Part shown: positions 1-5,910 of the stretch, piece by piece
Layout of the letters: every line of letters begins with the position of its first letter
How positions within the stretch are numbered: position 1 is the first letter of the stretch
Assembly (NCBI GenBank): GCA_015904045.1
Contig: JABMDG010000006.1
Location: forward strand, 1 to 5,910
Direction of reading: 5' to 3'
DNA from: Nitrospira sp.
GTDB lineage: Bacteria > Nitrospirota > Nitrospiria > Nitrospirales > Nitrospiraceae
DNA length: 5,910 bases
Position numbers and translations under genes: made by a program
Notes under the pieces: generated by a model
What the model saw: only the letters and a program-made list of their open reading frames with translations
The model's database searches: none
Told to the model about the DNA's origin: nothing

Positions 1-711
1 CGGCAGCGGCACCTTGACCGCGGCCGAGACCGCCGTCACCTCCCCGACGATTTGTCTGATCACGGCAAATAATTCAGGATGATCCAGCGCACGTGCGACA
101 GAGTCGTTAATAAGCACCGTGATGGGATTGAAGACGCAATTCCAACACATCTTCTCCCATTTGCTGCGGCGGATATCTTTGGACAATTGGCAGGGAATTC
201 CCGCGGTGGTGAAGAGATCCTTGATCGCGAGCAGCCGTTCGCTTTCATGCCCCATCAGTTCGCCGATTGCCACGGCGCCTTTCTTGTAATGGTCAATCAC
301 ACCGGGCGCGGCAATCCTGGAGTAGATATAGGCCACCCCACCCACGACACAATCGCGCTTGAATCGAGCGATCAGGCGATCTTCGTTATCGATGCCGTTT
401 TGCAGTGTCAGCAGCACCGTCTTCGCCGAGACCACCGGTTCGATCTGATCCATGACTTCGTCGAGGTGATAGGCTTTGACTCCAAGAATAATGAGGTCAG
501 GCTTGGGAAGCTGCCGTGCGTCTGACGCCGCCTGTGGCCGGACAGTAAAGGTTCCACCGGCGCTGCGGATCGTCAACCCGTTCCGTGTGACTGCGGCCAG
601 CGTGTCCGGCCGGAGCAGAAACGAGACATTGGGATTCCCCTTCGCCAGGTGTGCCCCAAAGAATCCGCCCACCGACCCCGCGCCGACTACTAAAATCTGT
701 TTCATGCTCAT
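1..711 (-). CDS. panE: 2-dehydropantoate 2-reductase (ketopantoate reductase), C-terminus cut by window edge
   Basis: Cytoplasmic enzyme that reduces 2-dehydropantoate to pantoate with NADPH, a step toward pantothenate and coenzyme A. My minus-strand translation begins MSMKQILVVGAGSVGG, with the Rossmann GxGxxG at residues 10-15. A QNG motif follows, with N105 in the place of the family's conserved substrate-binding Asn, and then the helix KWEKMCWNCVFNPIT, where K187 matches the catalytic Lys. The frame is open for 237 codons to base 1. The family is usually about 300-320 residues, so roughly the last 70-80, including the conserved C-terminal Glu, lie outside. Two starts fit: ATG at 711 has GGAGG eight bases upstream, and ATG at 705 has GGAG six bases upstream. 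I chose 711 for the stronger site. It is divergent from the sirtuin gene. The family assignment is secure. Close paralogues acting on other 2-keto acids exist, so pantoate specificity is inferred. Confidence 0.93.
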   Translation of the reverse strand, partial: MSMKQILVVGAGSVGGFFGAHLAKGNPNVSFLLRPDTLAAVTRNGLTIRSAGGTFTVRPQAASDARQLPKPDLIILGVKAYHLDEVMDQIEPVVSAKTVLLTLQNGIDNEDRLIARFKRDCVVGGVAYIYSRIAAPGVIDHYKKGAVAIGELMGHESERLLAIKDLFTTAGIPCQLSKDIRRSKWEKMCWNCVFNPITVLINDSVARALDHPELFAVIRQIVGEVTAVSAAVKVPLP

Positions 712-748
712 CTCCACATCCTCCACACATTGCACAGGACGCGGCGGT

Positions 749-757
749 ACTATAGCA
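749..757 (-). promoter_or_regulatory. Extended -10 promoter candidate for panE
   Basis: Read on the minus strand, the divergent spacer contains TGCTATAGT, an extended -10 element (TG, one base, then TATAGT, five of six matches to consensus). It would place the transcription start about 30 bases before the panE start codon. No good -35 hexamer lies 16-18 bases upstream, which is tolerable for an extended -10 promoter. This is a sequence match only. Confidence 0.4.
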
Positions 758-806
758 TGCGACTGCGAGCAGACGCAGCGGCCTTCTCTCTCACTCGGCA
801 TAAATC

Positions 807-1529
807 ATGTCTGGTTCTGATTTCAGCATTCTGAAAGAACGTCTCGCCGCAGCACGATCGATTACGGTCCTCACCGGCGCCGGCATTTCTGCCGACAGCG
901 GCGTGCCGACCTTTCGCGGGGTAGAGGGCCTGTGGCGAAACTTTCGAGCTGAAGATCTGGCAACGCCGGAAGCCTTTGACCGGGACCCTTGGCTGGTGTG
1001 GGAATGGTATAACTGGCGCCGCGAGTTGATCGCCACCAAGAAACCCAATCCTGCCCATGAGGCCATCGCGGAATTGGAACGGCGTTGCGCGCAGTTCTGG
1101 CTGATCACACAAAACGTCGATGGATTGCACCGGACTGCAGGATCACAACGGCTGTCCGAGATTCACGGCAATATTTGGATGGTGCGCTGCACGGCATGCG
1201 GGCAGGTTACCGAGAATCGGGACGTCCCGATTCAAATCCTCCCGATATGCCGAGACTGTCGGAACCTTCTTCGACCCCATATCGTCTGGTTCGGAGAATC
1301 CCTGGCCGAGGAAGATCTACAGCGCAGCTATACCGCGCTTCAGGCAAGTGACCTGTGCCTTGTCATCGGCACCTCCGGGGTGGTGTATCCGGCCGCCGGG
1401 TTTGCATCGATCGCGAAAGACGCCGGCGCGTTCGTAGCCGAAATCAATCTGGACCAAACTCCCCAAACCGATCTCGTCGATCTCTCTCTGCAGGGGCGGG
1501 CGAGGGACATCGTGCCGCTGCTTCTATAG
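807..1529 (+). CDS. cobB: SIR2-family NAD-dependent protein deacylase, class III (SIRT5/CobB-like)
   Basis: Cytoplasmic enzyme that removes acyl groups from protein lysines while consuming NAD, giving nicotinamide and O-acyl-ADP-ribose. The 240-residue length is normal for a bacterial sirtuin. Visible motifs are the NAD loop GAGISADSGVPTFRG (24-38), QNVD (102-105), catalytic H120 in EIHGN, a structural zinc site C128, C131, C148 and C151, GTSGVVYPAAG (188-198) and EIN (212-214). Y68 and R71 in WEWYNWRRE match the Tyr-x-x-Arg pair that in SIRT5 and E. coli CobB binds acidic acyl groups. Desuccinylase/demalonylase activity, alongside or instead of deacetylase, is therefore predicted from family knowledge. 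The start at 807 is the first possible one: an in-frame TAA lies six bases before it. No clear ribosome binding site is visible. It is divergent from panE and convergent with the HAD gene, with overlapping stops, so it is probably transcribed alone. Confidence 0.95.
   Translation: MSGSDFSILKERLAAARSITVLTGAGISADSGVPTFRGVEGLWRNFRAEDLATPEAFDRDPWLVWEWYNWRRELIATKKPNPAHEAIAELERRCAQFWLITQNVDGLHRTAGSQRLSEIHGNIWMVRCTACGQVTENRDVPIQILPICRDCRNLLRPHIVWFGESLAEEDLQRSYTALQASDLCLVIGTSGVVYPAAGFASIAKDAGAFVAEINLDQTPQTDLVDLSLQGRARDIVPLLL
1524..1529. other. Palindromic CTATAG shared by two convergent stop codons
   Basis: The hexamer CTATAG reads the same on both strands. On each strand it supplies a final CTA (Leu) codon followed by TAG, ending the sirtuin on plus and the HAD hydrolase on minus. 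The two coding regions overlap by exactly these six bases, leaving no intergenic terminator. Confidence 0.95.
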
Positions 1530-2249
1530 CCGACCAATCAGGGGCATCAATTCGTCGAGGGATTTAATCGTCCGGACTCCCGAACGCTGGGCCGTGCCCT
1601 GACGATCGATCAAGATGGCATGGAGACCCGCTTTCTCCGCGCCTTCGACATCCTCCCGCAAACTGTCCCCGACATGCAGCGCCTCCTCCGGATCGACGGC
1701 ATGCTTGTCCAGCGCAAGCTGAAATATCTTCGTTGCCGGCTTTGCAGCCCGCGCCAGACTGGAAATCGTGATCGTATCGAAGAGATCGGCAATACCCAAT
1801 CCCCGCATCACCGGAAACAGTCGCGAGTCGAAGTTGGAAATAATTCCCAATTCAATGCCCGACGCCTTGAGGCTGGTCAAGGTCGAGAGCGCATCAGGAA
1901 AAAGACTCCATGAGCCGGCATCTTCAAATACCTCGAAGATCCGGTCGAAAAAATCATCGAACCGCTCGAACATCCCGACCCGGTAGAACACATTGTGGAC
2001 GACATCGAACCACCAGAGCCGCTCGCTCTGTTTGAGCTGCGCCGGTTCGGTCGTCACAAAGATCGGAGGCGGCGCCTCTCGAAAGGCCCGGCTAAACGCC
2101 TGCCTGATGGCAGGCAAAGACTCCTGCGTTTGTGAAAAGCCGTATTGCACCGCGTAGTGAAGATAAATCTCAGCGACCGACCCCTTCACATGAAAGAGCG
2201 TGTCGGCCGCGTCGAAAAATACGACTCGGATCGATACACCGGTCTCCAT
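1524..2249 (-). CDS. HAD-superfamily hydrolase (subfamily IA, REG-2/HDHD3-like)
   Basis: A 241-residue haloacid dehalogenase-fold protein, probably cytoplasmic, substrate unknown. Motif I is FFDAADTLF with nucleophile D13. Motif II is ISNF (S138), motif III is K170 in AAKPATKIF, and motif IV is HVGDSLREDVEGAEKAG with D195, E199 and D200. Residues about 20-120 form the helical cap typical of subfamily I. In motif I the residue two positions after the nucleophile is Ala (A15), where phosphatases carry the acid/base Asp. REG-2/HDHD3-like proteins and haloacid dehalogenases also lack that Asp, so simple phosphatase activity should not be assumed. GGAGG lies 12 bases before the ATG, a rather long spacing, but no better start is seen. 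Its TAG overlaps the TAG of the converging sirtuin gene. The fold is certain; the function is not. Confidence 0.88.
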   Translation of the reverse strand: METGVSIRVVFFDAADTLFHVKGSVAEIYLHYAVQYGFSQTQESLPAIRQAFSRAFREAPPPIFVTTEPAQLKQSERLWWFDVVHNVFYRVGMFERFDDFFDRIFEVFEDAGSWSLFPDALSTLTSLKASGIELGIISNFDSRLFPVMRGLGIADLFDTITISSLARAAKPATKIFQLALDKHAVDPEEALHVGDSLREDVEGAEKAGLHAILIDRQGTAQRSGVRTIKSLDELMPLIGRL

Positions 2250-2324
2250 TATCTCAACAGGCCTCCGAAGGGTTCACTCTGGTCTTCACTGAGAGACACC
2301 CGCACTCACTAAACAGCCGTTTTC

Positions 2325-2353
2325 TTGACAAAGAATACCCTCGCTGATAGCTT
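2325..2353 (+). promoter_or_regulatory. Sigma-70-like promoter for the receiver-gene/valS/nadC/birA unit
   Basis: A perfect -35 hexamer TTGACA (2325-2330) is followed, after a 17-base spacer, by TAGCTT (2348-2353). This is a weak -10 (three of six), but TGA directly precedes it, making it an extended -10. Transcription would start at about 2360, some 23 bases before the start codon at 2383. It is the only strong promoter-like sequence on the plus strand before this run of genes. Assignment is by consensus match. Confidence 0.5.
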
Positions 2354-2372
2354 CGTAAAACCTATTAGATCT

Positions 2373-2376
2373 GGAG
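2373..2376 (+). promoter_or_regulatory. Ribosome binding site of the receiver gene
   Basis: GGAG lies six bases before the ATG at 2383, an ideal spacing. It supports this start and shows that the 5' end of the truncated receiver gene is intact. Confidence 0.65.
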
Positions 2377-2382
2377 ATTTCG

Positions 2383-2724
2383 ATGCCTTCTTCCATCTTT
2401 GTGGTCGATAGCAGCCCCGCTGTGCGCCGCTTGGTTGAACAGACTTCGACCCCTGAAGGATTTGATGTCGTGGGATTTCAGGACGGCCCTGCCGCCCTCG
2501 AAGCAGCCCGGCGCATCAGTCCGGCACTGATCATCGCCGACTACCACCTCGACAACATCACGTTCTCCGGCTTCTGCAAAGAAGTGAACAAACTCGACAA
2601 CTTGAGCGAAACCTATCTGATCTCGCTGGTCAATCCGGCCGATCGCCCGGAAGACGGTCGTCGAGCCCTATCTGTCACCTCAGTGGTTCGTCAAGATTCA
2701 GCCTCTCGCCGATCCTGCCATTAA
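2383..2724 (+). CDS. Response-regulator receiver domain, 3' end lost and replaced by out-of-frame valS sequence
   Basis: Residues 1 to about 89 form a CheY-like receiver domain. The beta1 end is VVDSS (D9, with Ser where a second acidic residue is usual), the phospho-acceptor is D53 in LIIADYHLD, and S81 sits at the beta4 position normally held by Thr/Ser. The beta5 region with the conserved Lys is missing. From about residue 90 the frame reads DGRRALSVTSVVRQDSASRRSC and stops at 2724. This tail is not receiver-like: the same bases one frame over encode ValRS. The original was probably a stand-alone receiver of about 120 residues, as no output domain is visible. Its promoter, GGAG site and start are intact. 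A receiver lacking beta5 and the last helix is unlikely to fold or signal normally. Its partner kinase is unknown. Confidence 0.8.
   Translation: MPSSIFVVDSSPAVRRLVEQTSTPEGFDVVGFQDGPAALEAARRISPALIIADYHLDNITFSGFCKEVNKLDNLSETYLISLVNPADRPEDGRRALSVTSVVRQDSASRRSCH
2642..2655 (+). other. Chimeric junction between the receiver gene and the interior of valS
   Basis: Receiver-like sequence in the frame of 2383 persists to about NPADRP (ending near 2649). ValRS-like sequence begins at the AAG at 2651 in the next frame (KTVVEPYLSPQWFVKIQ). The ValRS frame is closed upstream by a TGA at 2618-2620, so no hidden N-terminal part lies in front. No insertion sequence, long repeat or target duplication is visible. 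The breakpoint can only be placed within about ten bases, as short shared bases may blur it. Confidence 0.8.
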
Positions 2725-4330
2725 AGCAGTCGAGGATGGCCGCATCCGCATCGTTCCCGAAGGGTGGACGAACAACTATCTTGGATGGATGCGGGACATC
2801 AAAGACTGGTGCATCTCACGGCAAATCTGGTGGGGACACCAGATTCCGGCTTGGTATTGTGAAAAATGCAATCTTGGTTTCTTTGTGAAGAAGGTTCGCA
2901 TTGGAGACCCTTCAAAAGCACATGCGTTTTCCACAATTCTATCGGAAGCTAAACCCATAGTCGCCCGTTCGGCCCCAACGAGCTGTCCCACTTGCGGAGG
3001 AACGGCATTTACCCGTGATCCAGACGTACTCGATACCTGGTTCTCCTCCGCCCTGTGGCCGTTCTCAACCTTGGGATGGCCGGATCAGACGCCCGAGCTG
3101 AAAACCTATTACCCAACAGCCACCTTGGTCACGGGCCTGGACATTCTGTTTTTCTGGGTCGCCCGGATGATCATGATGGGCTTGAAGTTCATGGGCGATG
3201 TGCCGTTTAAGGATGTGTACATCCATGCGCTGGTCCGCGATGCCGAGGGCCAGAAGATGAGCAAATCCAAGGGCAACGTGATCGATCCGTTGCACGTCAT
3301 GAATCAATTCGGCACCGACGCCCTTCGGTTTACGCTGGCCTCGATGGCCTCGCCGGGACGCGATATCAAGCTGGCGGAAGAACGGATCGAGGGGTACCGC
3401 AATTTCGCCAATAAAATTTGGAACGCAGCCCGTTTTGCGCTGATGTATCTGGACGGCCCACGTGCTCCCCTGCCGCCGACGCAACGGACGTTCCCTGATC
3501 GATGGATCTTGAGCCGCCTCGACCATACGGTCCGCGCCGTCACGGCGGAGCTGGAGTCTTACCGATTCGATCGCGCCGCCACAGCCCTCTATCAGTTCAT
3601 CTGGCATGAGTACTGCGACTGGTATTTGGAATTGATCAAGCCGGTCCTACAAACCCCCGACCACCCCAATGGGGCGGGCACGAGGCACACGCTTCTCGAG
3701 ACCCTGGAGACGGCGTTGCGGTTACTTCACCCTTTCATGCCATTCATTACGGAAGAAATTTGGCAGACGATCCCTCATCAGGGTGAGACCATCGTCTTGC
3801 AACCGTATCCGGTCCCGGATACGACATGGGCTTCGTCCGATGCCGAGCAGCAATTCGCGCTACTGGAACAGACCGTCGGACTCATTCGCACCGGCCGAGC
3901 CCTCCTGAACTATCCGCCGGGGCAACAGATTCCGTTCCACGCCGGACACGATGACTCGGACCGACAAACCCGGCTCCATCAGTTACAGCCGCATCTGGCT
4001 CATCTCAGCCGGGGCACGGCCGAGGTGAAGCCGACGAAAGAGTGGCCTGCAGCACAGTTGCTCCGGCTCGTCACGGAAGGGCTGTCGGTTGGCCTCGTGG
4101 TGTCCGGAGACGTCGATCTCAAGAAAGCGCTCGACCGTCTGGCCAAACAACTTGCGGAAACCGAGAAGGAGTCGCAGCGGCTCGACGGGAAACTGAAGAA
4201 TGCGGAGTTCGTATCGAAAGCGCCGCCGGAGGTGATCGCCGAACATCAGGAACGGGTGCGCACGTTGTCTCGTGACCGCGCATTGCTGGCCAGCAGTCAA
4301 GCGCAGCTGCGTGCCATGCTGGGAACGTGA
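2651..4330 (+). pseudogene. valS: Valyl-tRNA synthetase, N-terminally truncated
   Basis: ValRS charges tRNA-Val with valine in the cytoplasm. About 559 residues remain of a family usually 880-950 long. Recognisable sequence starts at KTVVEPYLSPQWFVKIQ (2651). The first ATG in this frame is at 2789, in WMRDIKDWCISRQIWWGHQIPAW. With that Met as residue 1, there follow a zinc ribbon (C24, C27, C66, C69), DVLDTWFSSALWPFSTLGWP (79-98), KMSKS (156-160), the helical anticodon-binding domain (about 235-345, with HEYCDWYLELIKP) and a C-terminal coiled coil (about 440-510) typical of ValRS. The HIGH signature and nearly all of the CP1 editing domain are absent, so this product cannot be a working synthetase. 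The ATG at 2789 has no good ribosome binding site. What remains looks intact, with no internal stops or shifts, suggesting a very recent deletion or an assembly misjoin. The stop is three bases before nadC. Confidence 0.88.
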
Positions 4331-4333
4331 CCG

Positions 4334-5215
4334 ATGGCCAGGCTCCCCGCCGCAGAGATTCGCCGTGCGGTCCGGCATGGACTGGAAGAAGACCTCGGAC
4401 AAGGCGACACCACCACCTCCGCGCTCTTCTCAAAACCGGTGCCGGCCCGTGCCACGATTGTCGCGCAACAGCCGTTGATCGTGGCTGGAATGACCGCAGC
4501 CGTGCAGACTTTCCTCATGGTTGATCCCACTCTCGCCGTCACCGTCCTGCGGCATGACGGTGAGCCGGCCAAGAACGGCGAGCCGATCATGCACGTGGCC
4601 GGAGACGGGCGATCGATCTTGCAGGCTGAACGGGTCGCGTTGAACTTCCTCCAGCATCTGTCCGGCATCGCCACGCTCACCCACCAATTTTGCAAGGCCG
4701 TCAAAGGATATAAGGCCCGCATATTGGATACACGAAAGACACTCCCCGGCTGGCGGGCCCTTCAAAAATGGGCGGTGGCGCTCGGTGGCGGAAACAATCA
4801 TCGCATGTCGCTCAGCGACGGCATCTTGGTGAAAGACAACCACCTGGCGCTTCTCCGTCCCAGCAAACAGGCCGTCCGATCCGCCTGCCGCTTGGCAAAA
4901 ACGAACGCAGCAGGCTCGATGCCCATCATCGTTGAAGCCGAATCCCTTTCGGAAGTCCGGCAAGCGCTCGCGGGAAAAGCCGACATCATTCTGCTGGACA
5001 ATATGACTCCGGTCATGGTGCGCCGTTCAGTCAAACTGATCAACGGCCGCGCCAGAGTGGAAGTGTCGGGGGGAATTACCTTGAAGAACGTTCGTGCCAT
5101 GGCGATCGCCGGCGCCGATCGTATTTCGATCGGTGCGCTCACGCACTCGGCCCCGGCTGCGTCGCTGAGTCTGGTCTTATCTCCTGCTCGAGGCCTTGCA
5201 CGCCGGTCCACCTGA
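4334..5215 (+). CDS. nadC: Nicotinate-nucleotide pyrophosphorylase, carboxylating (quinolinate phosphoribosyltransferase)
   Basis: Converts quinolinate and phosphoribosyl pyrophosphate to nicotinate mononucleotide, CO2 and pyrophosphate, the last committed step of de novo NAD synthesis. The length, 293 residues, is normal. Motifs in order: EEDLGQGDTT (18-27) in the N-terminal sandwich domain, ER (99-100) and NFLQHLSGIAT (104-114), then in the barrel DTRKTLPG (132-139), GGGNNHR (151-157), KDNH (167-170), E201, LLDNM (220-224), SGGIT (245-249) and ISIGALTHSAP (264-274). The basic substrate-binding set (R100, R134, K135, H156, R157, K167) and the acidic pair (E201, D222) are all present. The C-terminus departs from the usual ending: the D before SL is replaced, and about 13 extra residues rich in Arg and Ala follow. 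The ATG comes three bases after the valS stop with only a weak GGGA upstream, suggesting translational coupling. Confidence 0.96.
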   Translation: MARLPAAEIRRAVRHGLEEDLGQGDTTTSALFSKPVPARATIVAQQPLIVAGMTAAVQTFLMVDPTLAVTVLRHDGEPAKNGEPIMHVAGDGRSILQAERVALNFLQHLSGIATLTHQFCKAVKGYKARILDTRKTLPGWRALQKWAVALGGGNNHRMSLSDGILVKDNHLALLRPSKQAVRSACRLAKTNAAGSMPIIVEAESLSEVRQALAGKADIILLDNMTPVMVRRSVKLINGRARVEVSGGITLKNVRAMAIAGADRISIGALTHSAPAASLSLVLSPARGLARRST

Positions 5216-5217
5216 CC

Positions 5218-5910
5218 ATGCTGTCTACCGCTCCGCTCACGCTCGACGACATTCGCAGCACGCTGGCGACGAAGTCGTTCGGACAACAGCTCCACGTGCA
5301 TCAGGAACTTGCCTCAACCAATTCCGAAGCCCTGCAGCTGGCTCAAGCCGGCGCCCCGCATGGAACCGTGATTGTGGCCGAACACCAGTCGGCCGGACGA
5401 GGCCGTCGGGCACGTCACTGGTATTCTCCCCCCCGCGCCAACATCTATTGTTCCGTCGTGGTCCGTGGGATCGGCCCCGTACTCACACTTTCGGAATGGC
5501 TCTCGTGGGTGCCCCTCGTCAGTGCCCTGGCAGCGGCAGAGGCGGTTCAGACGACAGCGTCCGTGCCGTTATCTCTGAAGTGGCCGAACGACCTTTTATT
5601 CCAGGAACGCAAAGTGGGCGGTATTTTGTGCGAAAGCACGCACATCTCAGCCGACACCCCGATCGTCGTGATTGGGATTGGCCTCAATGTGAATATGACG
5701 GAGGAATCATTTCCGGAAGATTTGCGTCACACAGCAACATCAATCCATGCAATATCTCATAAACTTATCAATAGAGTTCACCTACTGGCTCAACTACTAC
5801 TTGAACTTGAGCACGGCCTCGATGAACTGCGGACGCACGGACCTGATCGATTGCGCCACACCTATATGTCCCGTTGCGGCACTCTCGGCAAACGTGTCCG
5901 TCTTCTTCTG
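5218..5910 (+). CDS. birA: Biotin--[acetyl-CoA-carboxylase] ligase, C-terminus cut by window edge
   Basis: Activates biotin to biotinyl-AMP and attaches it to the biotin carrier lysine of acetyl-CoA carboxylase and similar enzymes. My translation starts MLSTAPLTLDDIRS at an ATG two bases after the nadC stop (TGACCATG) and stays open for 231 codons to the window end. Motifs: STNSEA (33-38), the biotinyl-AMP loop AGRGRRARHW (59-68, Ala where GRGRRGR has Gly), KWPNDLL (121-127), KVGGILCE (132-139, K132 the conserved ligase Lys) and IGIGLNVN (152-159). The catalytic domain begins almost at once, so the N-terminal helix-turn-helix of repressor-type BirA is absent: this is a ligase only and should not bind a biotin operator. 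About 30-40 residues of the C-terminal SH3-like domain are probably missing. Bases 5728-5811 are unusually AT-rich. Confidence 0.95.
   Translation, partial: MLSTAPLTLDDIRSTLATKSFGQQLHVHQELASTNSEALQLAQAGAPHGTVIVAEHQSAGRGRRARHWYSPPRANIYCSVVVRGIGPVLTLSEWLSWVPLVSALAAAEAVQTTASVPLSLKWPNDLLFQERKVGGILCESTHISADTPIVVIGIGLNVNMTEESFPEDLRHTATSIHAISHKLINRVHLLAQLLLELEHGLDELRTHGPDRLRHTYMSRCGTLGKRVRLLL

Larger units (their letters stand above)
2250..2382. other. Divergent intergenic spacer between the HAD gene and the receiver gene
   Basis: These 133 bases separate two divergent genes and contain the promoter and ribosome binding site of the rightward transcription unit. For the leftward HAD gene I see only a GGAGG at about 2262-2266 and no convincing promoter. 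No coding potential, hairpin terminator or repeat stands out. Confidence 0.7.

Noticed and set aside
79..525. Plus-strand open frame of 148 codons
   Set aside because: It is antisense to clear panE sequence, has no recognisable domain, and arises from GC-rich codon bias.
730..758. Possible sirtuin promoter TTGCAC-17 bases-TAGCAT
   Set aside because: Only a partial match in both hexamers; not stronger than expected by chance in a spacer already explained by the panE extended -10.
2098..2115. Inverted repeat GCCTGC-six bases-GCAGGC
   Set aside because: It sits inside the HAD coding region, has no U-run, and is not at a gene end, so it is probably chance.
2311..2330. Possible -35/-10 pair for the HAD gene on the minus strand (TTGTCA then TAGTGA)
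   Set aside because: The spacer is only 14 bases and the -10 match is poor.
2600..2730. Programmed frameshift joining the receiver domain to ValRS as a deliberate fusion
   Set aside because: Both partners lack essential parts at the join, and no slippery run or downstream stimulatory structure is visible; a deletion or misjoin is simpler.
3065..3607. Minus-strand open frame of 180 codons
   Set aside because: It lies wholly opposite well-conserved ValRS sequence (KMSKS and anticodon-binding regions), shows no family motif and has no promoter or ribosome binding site.
4430..4963. Minus-strand open frame of 177 codons
   Set aside because: Antisense shadow of nadC motifs; composition is not protein-like.
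5196..5762. Plus-strand open frame of 188 codons overlapping birA
   Set aside because: The birA frame carries all the ligase motifs over the same bases; this frame reads as low-information Arg/Ser/Pro-rich sequence.

Overview
This is a bacterial, GC-rich window packed with housekeeping genes. The protein sequences and the order valS-nadC-birA, with a small receiver-domain gene just upstream, look most like Nitrospira and relatives (Nitrospirota). That assignment is inference from memory of similar proteins, not a search result. No rRNA, tRNA, CRISPR array, insertion sequence or phage gene is visible.

Left part (1-2249): three genes. A ketopantoate reductase gene (panE; coenzyme A pathway) lies on the minus strand and runs off the left edge. 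Across a short divergent spacer is a plus-strand sirtuin with class III (desuccinylase/demalonylase-like) signature residues. It converges on a minus-strand HAD-family hydrolase, and the two stop codons share the palindrome CTATAG.

Right part (2383-5910): a plus-strand run of a receiver-domain gene, valyl-tRNA synthetase, nicotinate-nucleotide pyrophosphorylase (nadC) and biotin-protein ligase (birA, cut by the right edge). The valS-nadC and nadC-birA gaps are 3 and 2 bases, so these genes read as one operon. A TTGACA promoter with an extended -10 element and a good ribosome binding site sit before the receiver gene.

The outstanding anomaly is at about 2642-2655. The receiver gene loses its last third and joins, one frame off, to the middle of valS. 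The first several hundred residues of ValRS (HIGH motif and most of the editing domain) are absent. The receiver frame then runs out of frame to a stop at 2724, while unmistakable ValRS sequence starts at about 2651. This is either a real deletion fusing two neighbouring genes or an assembly misjoin. Because valS is normally essential, an intact copy must exist elsewhere if the join is real.

The intact genes lean toward cofactor metabolism: pantothenate/CoA (panE), NAD synthesis (nadC), NAD-consuming deacylation (sirtuin) and biotin attachment (birA). I see no convincing undescribed multi-gene system here. The most useful second looks are the chimeric junction and the sirtuin's predicted acyl specificity.
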